In this document: positions 58,159 through 64,000 of the stretch, one piece after another | Position numbering within the stretch: the first letter of the stretch is position 1 | Layout: the number at the start of each line of letters is the position of its first letter | Origin: Micromonospora solifontis | Lineage (GTDB): Bacteria > Actinomycetota > Actinomycetes > Mycobacteriales > Micromonosporaceae | Assembly (NCBI RefSeq): GCF_003725545.1 | Contig: NZ_RJLN01000023.1 | Location: 1-64,000, forward strand | Direction of reading: 5' to 3' | DNA length: 64,000 nucleotides | The notes under the pieces: generated by a model | Databases searched by the model: none | Told to the model about the DNA's origin: nothing | The model's input: the letters and a program-made list of their open reading frames with translations, nothing else | Made by a program: the position numbers and the translations under genes

Positions 58159-59049
58159 CTACCTCGTCCGGACCGGCAGGCCCGCCGGGCCGGCGCCCTT
58201 GAGCGAGGCGGTCACCGTCCGGTCGGTCAGCCACAGGTAGCAACGGACCCCGCGGTCACCGGCGGCCCACCGGCCGGCGCCGGGTGGGCGTACCACCACG
58301 CCGCTGCGGAAGCGCAGGATCGGGTCGTCGGGCACGCCGACGTACCTCGCCAGGACCGTGTTGCAGCCGGTGTAGAGCGGGGCCCACTCGGCGTCCTTCG
58401 TCGGGTACGGCCGGTCCGGCGCCGCCCACACCCCGACGAACTCGGCGTCGTGCGCGGTCCGGCAGTCCACCGGCGTGAGGGTGCGCGCCCGGGCGTCCCC
58501 GCCGGTGCGCTGGCAGCCCAGCCGCAGCGGCGACGGCCCCTTGAGCGCGTCCCGCAGGCTGCCCGTCCGGGTCACCACCCGGGCCGCCGCCTCGACCGTG
58601 GTCAACTCGGTCAGGTCGCACCGGTACCAGCGGGAGCCGGCCGCCCAGCCAGGCCCGGTGGGCAGCGCCACAGCCAGTCGCAGCCGGCCGGCCCGCCAGT
58701 TGTCGCCCACGTAGCCGCTGGCCCGGGCGTCGCACTCGACGAACGCGGCGCGCAGTTCGGCGGAGCCGAGGGTCGGCGGCGCCGGCCGGTCAACGGTGAA
58801 GGCGCCGACGTGCACCGTCTCCACCCGGTGCGGGAGGTCGCAGCCGACCGGCTCGTACCCGGCCAGGCTGACCGTGGGAGTGAAGTCGTCGACCTGGCAG
58901 AACCCGGCCACCGGGGTGAATGCGCCGGCGGGCGGCAGCGCCCGCCAGTCATCGGTGAGATCTCCGTCCAGCCCCTGGGTGGCGGCGCAGCCGGCCAGCC
59001 CGACGCCCGCCACCAACGCGGCGACCAGACCCGCCATCGCACGTCGCAT
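58159..59049 (-). CDS. Septum-formation-family lipoprotein
   Basis: 296 residues: lipoprotein signal with lipobox VGLAGC, then repeated Cys-containing segments (GYEPVGCDLPHRVETVHVGAF, CQRTGGDARARTLTPVDCRTAHDAEFVGVW) typical of the actinobacterial septum formation domain, here in at least two copies. It probably sits on the outer face of the membrane. GGGGGAGGC precedes ATG 59049. Role in division is a family label, not shown here. Confidence 0.75.
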   Translation of the reverse strand: MRRAMAGLVAALVAGVGLAGCAATQGLDGDLTDDWRALPPAGAFTPVAGFCQVDDFTPTVSLAGYEPVGCDLPHRVETVHVGAFTVDRPAPPTLGSAELRAAFVECDARASGYVGDNWRAGRLRLAVALPTGPGWAAGSRWYRCDLTELTTVEAAARVVTRTGSLRDALKGPSPLRLGCQRTGGDARARTLTPVDCRTAHDAEFVGVWAAPDRPYPTKDAEWAPLYTGCNTVLARYVGVPDDPILRFRSGVVVRPPGAGRWAAGDRGVRCYLWLTDRTVTASLKGAGPAGLPVRTR

Positions 59050-59149
59050 CGCGGCCTCCCCCAGCCCACGACCGTCGATCCCGACGGTCCGCCCAGAGTA
59101 GCCGTGAACGACCTCCCGGTAACAGACCGCGATCCCCCGCCCACCCGCG

Positions 59150-59219
59150 CGATCTTGCAGGTACCGCCCCGGCATTCCGGGCATACCACCCCAGTAGGGC
59201 GGCACGAAGTGCAAGATCG
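59150..59219. repeat. Long hairpin between panD and the septum-type gene
   Basis: Outer arms CGATCTTGCA (59150-59159) and TGCAAGATCG (59210-59219) are perfect, as are inner arms CCGCCC (59164-59169) / GGGCGG (59197-59202). The loop contains a small CCGG..CCGG stem. It may be the panD terminator or a mobile intergenic repeat. Confidence 0.65.
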
Positions 59220-59238
59220 GCGGGGAGTGCGGGTCGGG

Positions 59239-59667
59239 TCAGGAGAGGGAGGCGGCGAGGGGGTTGGGGACGGGGGCGCCGGCGGTGCCGGGGGCGGCGG
59301 TGGTGGGGTCGGCCGTCAGGTCGACCACCCTGTTGTCGGCGTCGACGTGCACCACCCTGGGCCGGTAGGTGCGGGCCTCGGCGTCGTCCATCTGCCCGTA
59401 CGAGATGAGGATGACCAGGTCACCGGGGTGCACCAGGTGGGCGGCGGCGCCGTTGATGCCGATCACGCCGCTGCCCCGCCGGCCCGGGATCACGTACGTC
59501 TCCAGCCGGGCCCCGTTGGTGATGTCCACGATCGCCACCTGCTCGCCGGGGAGCAGGTCGGCCGCGTCGAGCAGGTCCTCGTCCACGGTCACCGAGCCGA
59601 CGTAGTGCAGGTCGGCCTGGGTCACCGTGGCGCGGTGGATCTTCGACTTGAGCATGGTCCGGAACAT
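59239..59667 (-). CDS. panD: Aspartate 1-decarboxylase
   Basis: 142 residues; pyruvoyl enzyme making beta-alanine. The self-cleavage site is Gly24-Ser25 in LHYVGSVT; Lys9, Tyr58-region (ETYVIPG) and [15 protein letters not shown] are family features. The C-terminal ~20 residues (Ala/Pro/Thr-rich) extend past the usual ~125. 31 bp downstream of panC. Confidence 0.95.
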   Translation of the reverse strand: MFRTMLKSKIHRATVTQADLHYVGSVTVDEDLLDAADLLPGEQVAIVDITNGARLETYVIPGRRGSGVIGINGAAAHLVHPGDLVILISYGQMDDAEARTYRPRVVHVDADNRVVDLTADPTTAAPGTAGAPVPNPLAASLS

Positions 59668-59698
59668 CGGGGTGCCTTTCCGCGGGAGCAAGAAGGGG

Positions 59699-60547
59699 TC
59701 AGGAACGTGCGGTGAGCTGGATCGGCGCGTTGTCGATGAGGCGGGTGGCGCCGACCCAGGCCGCGATCAGCAGCCGGGCCGGCCCGGCGACCGGCCCCGG
59801 CTCCAGGTCGGCGTCGGTGAGCACCAGGTAGTCGAGGCGGGCGCCGGGCGTACCGGAATCGAAGCCACGGTGGGCGGCGGCCAGCACCGCGCCCGCGTCC
59901 GCGCCCCGGTCGGCGGCCTCCGCCCCGGCCCGCAGCGCGGCGGACAGGCTCAACGCCGCCCGGCGCTCCTCCGCCGAGAGGTAGCGGTTACGCGAGGAGA
60001 GGGCCAGGCCGTCCGGCTCGCGTACGGTCGGCACGCCGACGATCTCCACCGGCACGTCCAGGTCGCGGACCATCCGCCGGACCAGGGTCAGCTGCTGGTA
60101 GTCCTTCTCGCCGAAGAAGGCCAGGTCGGGCCGGGTGAGCTGGAGCAGCTTCAGGACCACGGTGAGGACCCCGTGGAAGAAGCCGGGGCGGCTCAGCCCT
60201 TCCAGGTCCTCGCCGAGCGGACCCGGGTTGACGCGGACGCGGGGCTGCCCGTCCGGGTACATGTCGGCCACGGCCGGGGCGAAGACCACGTCCGCGCCGG
60301 CCCGCCGGCAGATCTCCAGGTCGGCGTCGAGGGTGCGCGGGTACCGGTCGAAGTCCTCGTTCGGGCCGAACTGGAGCGGGTTCACGAAGATCGTGACGAT
60401 GACGTGGTCGGCCTGCTCCCGGGCGGCCCGCAGCAGCGTCTCGTGCCCGGAGTGCAGCGCACCCATGGTCATCACCACGCCGACCCGGCCGGTCAGGCCG
60501 TCCCGGGCCGCCGCCAGCTCCTTGCGCGTGTGCACCAGCTCGGTCAT
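59699..60547 (-). CDS. panC: Pantothenate synthetase (pantoate--beta-alanine ligase)
   Basis: 282 residues. [10 protein letters not shown] (26-35) forms the ATP site, [42 protein letters not shown] and GEKDYQQ bind pantoate and ATP, LALSSRN is the KMSK-like loop. ATG 60547 overlaps the upstream stop (TGATG). Confidence 0.95.
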   Translation of the reverse strand: MTELVHTRKELAAARDGLTGRVGVVMTMGALHSGHETLLRAAREQADHVIVTIFVNPLQFGPNEDFDRYPRTLDADLEICRRAGADVVFAPAVADMYPDGQPRVRVNPGPLGEDLEGLSRPGFFHGVLTVVLKLLQLTRPDLAFFGEKDYQQLTLVRRMVRDLDVPVEIVGVPTVREPDGLALSSRNRYLSAEERRAALSLSAALRAGAEAADRGADAGAVLAAAHRGFDSGTPGARLDYLVLTDADLEPGPVAGPARLLIAAWVGATRLIDNAPIQLTARS

Positions 60548-61494
60548 CAGGCCGCGATCTCCATTCCGCTCAGCACGTCCAGCAGCGACTCCGCGTCCGT
60601 CGGGCGCAGCCGGCCGGCGGCGATCGCCCGGTCCGCCGTCCGTCTGGCCAACGCCAGGTAGGGGGTCACGGATTCCGGCGCGGTCGCGGCCAGCCGCTCC
60701 AGGTGCCGGCGTACGGTGCCGGCGTCGCCCCGGGACACCGGGCCGGTGAGGGCGTCGTCGCCGAGCCGCAGCGCGTTCTCCAGTGCGGCCCGCAGCAGCG
60801 GGGCGAGCACCTTCTCCGGCCGGTCCACCCCGGCGTCGCGCAACCGGTCGGCGGCCTCGTTGACCAGGGTCACCAGGTGGTTCGCGCCGTGCGCCAGGGC
60901 CGCGTGGTAGAGCGGCCGGTCGCCCTCGGCCACCCACTCGGGCACTCCACCGAGGTCGGCGACCAGCCGGGCGGCGAACGGGCGCAGCTCGGCCGGGGCG
61001 GTCACCCCGTACGAGATGCCGGCGAGGCGGGCGAGGTCGTCCGGCGTACCGGTGAAGGTCATCGCCGGGTGCAGCGCGAGCGGCCGGGCGCCGACGGCGG
61101 CCGCCGGGGCCAGGACGTCCAGCCCGTGGGCCCCGGAGGTGTGCGCGACGACCTGGCCGGGACGCAGCGCGCCGGCCTCGACGAGCTTCGCGACCACGCC
61201 GGTGAGGGCGTCGTCGGGGACCGCCACGATCAGCAGATCGATGGCGTCGCGGGCGACGGCGGTCGCGGGGCGGTTCGGGGTCTGCGGCAGCAGCAGGGCC
61301 AGCCGGGCCTTCGCGGCGCCGGAGCGGCCGGTGACGGCCGCCACCCGGTGGCCGGCGGCGGCGAGGGCCGCGCCGAGCACGGCGCCGACCCGGCCGGCGC
61401 CGATCACGCCGACGGTGAGGGTGCGCGGGAAGGTGAGCGGGGCGTCGGCGGACCCGGGCCGGGCGGCCGGACGCGGGCGCAGCGGTGCGCTCAT
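60547..61494 (-). CDS. Rossmann-fold / DUF2520 protein, candidate ketopantoate reductase
   Basis: 315 residues. N-terminal NAD(P) fold ([52 protein letters not shown]) and an all-helical DUF2520 C-terminal domain ([27 protein letters not shown]). It is coupled to panC by a TGATG overlap. That position and the fold fit a PanG/PanE-like ketopantoate reductase, which is otherwise missing from the cluster. The reaction is inference. Confidence 0.8.
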   Translation of the reverse strand: MSAPLRPRPAARPGSADAPLTFPRTLTVGVIGAGRVGAVLGAALAAAGHRVAAVTGRSGAAKARLALLLPQTPNRPATAVARDAIDLLIVAVPDDALTGVVAKLVEAGALRPGQVVAHTSGAHGLDVLAPAAAVGARPLALHPAMTFTGTPDDLARLAGISYGVTAPAELRPFAARLVADLGGVPEWVAEGDRPLYHAALAHGANHLVTLVNEAADRLRDAGVDRPEKVLAPLLRAALENALRLGDDALTGPVSRGDAGTVRRHLERLAATAPESVTPYLALARRTADRAIAAGRLRPTDAESLLDVLSGMEIAA

Positions 61495-61653
61495 GGCAGT
61501 CGATCCAGTCCTCGAAGGGGGTACCGGTCGATCGCAAGTATGCGCCGGGGTCACGGAGCCGGAACAAGCATGTGTGAAAACCTTCACCGGTAGCCGCGAA
61601 GTGGTTTCGACGGCCACCCCAGGGTGTCGGCCCGGGCCGCGACGCGATCCCCG

Positions 61654-61659
61654 TACCGT
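61654..61659 (+). promoter_or_regulatory. -10 box TACCGT for leaderless MidA-type gene
   Basis: TACCGT ends 6 nt before GTG 61666; no ribosome site is seen. Confidence 0.45.
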
Positions 61660-61665
61660 CGGCGG

Positions 61666-62811
61666 GTGACCTCCACCGAGCGGCTGCCCTGGCGGGTGGC
61701 GATGGACCGGGCGCTCTACGGTCCCGAGGGCTTCTTCGTCTCGGGGGCCGGACCGGCCGGCCACTTCCGCACCAGCGTGCACGCCTCCCCGGTCTTCTCG
61801 TCCTGTCTCCGGCGCCTGCTGTCCGCCCTTGATCTCGCGCTCGGTCATCCGCCCGTCCTGCACGTGGTCGACGTGGGGGCCGGTCGGGGTGAGCTGCTCC
61901 GGGCGCTGCTCGCGGAGGTTTCCGCGGAGCCCGCCCGCCCGTCACCCGCCGCTCCGGTTCCGCTCGCCGACCGGGTACGCCTCACCGCCGTCGAAAAGGC
62001 ACCCCGCCCGCACGACCTGCCCCCGGAGATCAACTGGACGGGTGATCTCCCCGAGAAGATCACCGGACTGCTGCTGGCCACCGAGTGGCTCGACAACATC
62101 CCGCTGGACGTGGCCGTGCCCACCGAGGCCGGCTGGCGCTACCTCCTGGTGGACCCGACCACCGGCGAGGAATCGCTGGGTGCCCCCCTCACCGCCCCCG
62201 ACACCACCTGGCTCACCCACTGGTGGCCCACCCCCACCCCCACCCCCACCCCCACCGCCCCGCCCCCCGCCCCCGCCTCGTTGATCAAGGGGTTCGCGTC
62301 TGGATCCGGGGCCTCCGGAGACGCGAACCCCTTGATCAACAGCATGGGGGGACGGGTGGAGATCGGGCGGGGGCGGGATGAAGCGTGGGCGGGGGCCGTC
62401 GGGCGGCTCCAGCGGGGGCTCGCCCTGGCGGTGGACTACGGGCACCTGCGGGACGGGCGGCCGGTGGGCGGGACGCTGACCGGGTACCGGGGTGGGCGGC
62501 AGGTGCCCCCGGTGCCGGACGGATCCTGCGATGTCACCGCGCACGTCGCCATGGACTCGGTCGCCTCCGCCGGTGAGCGAATTGCCCGGTGTGCGTACAC
62601 CCTGGTCTCGCAGCGGGAGGCGCTGCGGGCGCTCGGGGCCGACGGCGGGCGACCGCCGCTGAGCCTGGCCTCCCGCGACCCGGCCGGCTACCTGCGGGCG
62701 CTGGCCGCCGCCTCGGCGGTGGCCGAACTGACCGATCCGGCCGGCCTCGGCGGGCACTGGTGGCTGCTGCAACCGGTCGGCATCGCGCTCGATGCCGTCA
62801 TGGCACGATGA
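61666..62811 (+). CDS. MidA/NDUFAF7-family SAM-dependent methyltransferase with in-frame insertion
   Basis: 381 residues. [34 protein letters not shown] and [16 protein letters not shown] (motif I) followed by [14 protein letters not shown] match the MidA/DUF185 family, whose human member NDUFAF7 dimethylates an Arg of complex I subunit NDUFS2. Between HWWP and the conserved RVEIG-RDEAWA stretch lies an insertion of ~40 residues: a Pro-Thr repeat and then a peptide encoded by a perfect palindrome (residues ~205-225). The gene overlaps nuoD by ATGA. GTG 61666 is chosen by its -10 box and family alignment. Confidence 0.82.
   Translation: MTSTERLPWRVAMDRALYGPEGFFVSGAGPAGHFRTSVHASPVFSSCLRRLLSALDLALGHPPVLHVVDVGAGRGELLRALLAEVSAEPARPSPAAPVPLADRVRLTAVEKAPRPHDLPPEINWTGDLPEKITGLLLATEWLDNIPLDVAVPTEAGWRYLLVDPTTGEESLGAPLTAPDTTWLTHWWPTPTPTPTPTAPPPAPASLIKGFASGSGASGDANPLINSMGGRVEIGRGRDEAWAGAVGRLQRGLALAVDYGHLRDGRPVGGTLTGYRGGRQVPPVPDGSCDVTAHVAMDSVASAGERIARCAYTLVSQREALRALGADGGRPPLSLASRDPAGYLRALAAASAVAELTDPAGLGGHWWLLQPVGIALDAVMAR
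62280..62340. repeat. Perfect palindromic element inside the MidA-type coding region
   Basis: Arms of 22 bp (62280-62301 and 62319-62340) are exactly complementary, starting GTTGATCAAGGGGTTCGCGT, around a 17-nt loop that has its own CCGG-rich stem. It keeps the reading frame and encodes [34 protein letters not shown]-type tract precedes it. Confidence 0.85.
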
Positions 62812-63977
62812 CGGGCATGACCACGGACGCCGGCGACCTCCGCGAACTGACCGTCGGCACCGGCGCCGGCGGCGAGCAGCTCGGCGCCGACATGGTGCTC
62901 AACATCGGCCCGCAGCACCCGTCCACGCACGGCGTGCTGCGACTGAAACTGGTGCTCGACGGCGAGCGGGTGGTCTCCGCCGAGCCGATCATCGGCTACA
63001 TGCACCGCGGCGCGGAGAAGCTCTTCGAGGTACGCGACTACCGGCAGATCATCGTGCTGGCCAACCGGCACGACTGGCTCTCCGCCTTCGCCAACGAGCT
63101 GGGCGTGGTGCTCGCCGTGGAACGGCTGATGGGCATGGAGGTGCCCGAGCGCGCGGTCTGGCTGCGGATGGCGCTCGCCGAGCTGAACCGGGTGCTCAAC
63201 CACCTGATGTTCCTCGGCTCGTACCCGCTGGAGATCGGCGCGATCACCCCGGTCTTCTACGCGTTCCGGGAACGGGAGACCATCCAGGCGGTGATGGAGG
63301 AGGTCTCCGGCGGCCGGATCCACTACATGTTCAACCGGGTCGGCGGGCTCAAGGAGGAGGTGCCGGCCGGCTGGACCGGGCGGGCCCGGGCGGCCATCGG
63401 CGAGGTCCGCCGGCGGATGCCCGACCTGGACAACCTCATCCGGCGCAACGAGATCTTCCTGGCCCGGACCGTCGGCGTCGGGGTGCTCTCGGCCGCCGAC
63501 GCCGCCGCGTTCGGCGCCTCCGGCCCGGTCGCCCGGGCCTCCGGCCTGGACCTCGACCTTCGCCGGGATGAGCCCTACCTCGCGTACGACCAGCTCGACG
63601 TGCCGGTGGTGACCCGGACCGCCGGGGACTGCCACGCCCGCTTCGAGGTGCTGCTCGACCAGGTGTACGCCTCGCTCGACCTCGCCGAGCAGTGCCTGGA
63701 CCGGGTGGACCGGCTCACCGGACCGGTGAATACCCGGCTGCCCAAGGTCGTCAAGGCGCCCGAGGGGCACACCTACGCCTGGACCGAGAACCCGCTCGGA
63801 ATCAACGGCTACTACCTGGTGTCCCGGGGTGAGAAGACCCCCTGGCGGCTCAAGCTGCGGACCGCCTCGTACGCGAACGTGCAGGCGCTGGCCACCCTGC
63901 TCCCGGGCTGCCTGGTGCCGGACCTGATCGCCATCCTCGGCTCGATGTTCTTCGTGGTCGGCGACATCGACAAGTGA
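62808..63977 (+). CDS. nuoD: NADH-quinone oxidoreductase subunit D (NuoD type, probably a second copy)
   Basis: 389 residues. The 49-kDa subunit hallmarks [55 protein letters not shown] and [36 protein letters not shown], then VVGDIDK at the end, are present. It is shorter than the ~440-residue actinobacterial NuoD of the main nuo operon, and no other nuo gene lies in the 23 bp left, so it may be the stand-alone NuoD2 form. ATG 62808 (overlapping the previous stop) is used; ATG 62817 is possible. Confidence 0.9.
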   Translation: MTGMTTDAGDLRELTVGTGAGGEQLGADMVLNIGPQHPSTHGVLRLKLVLDGERVVSAEPIIGYMHRGAEKLFEVRDYRQIIVLANRHDWLSAFANELGVVLAVERLMGMEVPERAVWLRMALAELNRVLNHLMFLGSYPLEIGAITPVFYAFRERETIQAVMEEVSGGRIHYMFNRVGGLKEEVPAGWTGRARAAIGEVRRRMPDLDNLIRRNEIFLARTVGVGVLSAADAAAFGASGPVARASGLDLDLRRDEPYLAYDQLDVPVVTRTAGDCHARFEVLLDQVYASLDLAEQCLDRVDRLTGPVNTRLPKVVKAPEGHTYAWTENPLGINGYYLVSRGEKTPWRLKLRTASYANVQALATLLPGCLVPDLIAILGSMFFVVGDIDK

Positions 63978-64000
63978 CCCCGGGCCGGGTGGTCGGCCCG

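Overview
The window comes from a high-GC actinobacterium. Gene content (SARP regulators, CGNR zinc-finger regulator, DUF397, MsiK-type sugar ATPase, Lsr2, CarD, DisA, T3PKS cluster) and strong G/C third positions point to the family Micromonosporaceae (Micromonospora, Salinispora or a close relative). This is inference; no rRNA gene is present.

Layout. 1-1577: start of a secreted protein that looks like a GH11 xylanase, a decayed tyrosine integrase, and the tRNA-Thr(TGT) it probably once targeted. 1940-7510: msiK, rlmB-cysS, an IclR regulator and a DUF559 protein. 7633-19818: secreted subtilisin, HAD hydrolase, EamA exporter paired with a CGNR regulator, class II fumarase, a large SARP regulator, class I fumarase and a beta-propeller protein. 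19899-30331: an aromatic amino acid catabolic region (Lrp regulator, hpd, aminotransferase, fahA with an unknown partner, hmgA) mixed with RDD membrane proteins and a second propeller protein. 30382-34233: a truncated alcohol dehydrogenase, a TPR membrane protein, and an unusual SARP fused to a CGNR-like domain beside a small secreted protein. 34261-35995: ispF-ispD-carD. 36324-41425: a redoxin-like membrane protein and a type III PKS / acyl-CoA dehydrogenase-like / methyltransferase / UbiA cluster. 41567-53745: lipoprotein, radA, disA, surface protein, def, ACT protein, mutY, clpC, lsr2, lysS. 53840-63977: methyltransferase, coaX, nadC-nadB, septum-formation-type lipoprotein, panD, panC-DUF2520, then a MidA-type methyltransferase overlapping a nuoD.

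The backbone rlmB-cysS-ispF-ispD-carD-lipoprotein-radA-disA-mutY-clpC-lsr2-lysS-coaX-panD-panC-DUF2520 follows, gene for gene in many places, the Mycobacterium tuberculosis block Rv3579c-Rv3603c as I recall it. The catabolic, SARP and PKS groups look like lineage-specific material placed between these conserved neighbours. The NAD, pantothenate and CoA genes form one cofactor district read leftward.

The least expected signals are non-coding. There are several families of short inverted repeats: one recurs in at least four intergenic places, one sits exactly at gene junctions in two places, and one perfect 22-bp-arm palindrome lies in frame inside the MidA-type gene. Many genes have a TANNNT-like -10 box only 6-7 nt before the start codon, which suggests leaderless mRNAs. 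Two 11-bp-period direct-repeat sites lie upstream of the two SARP genes.
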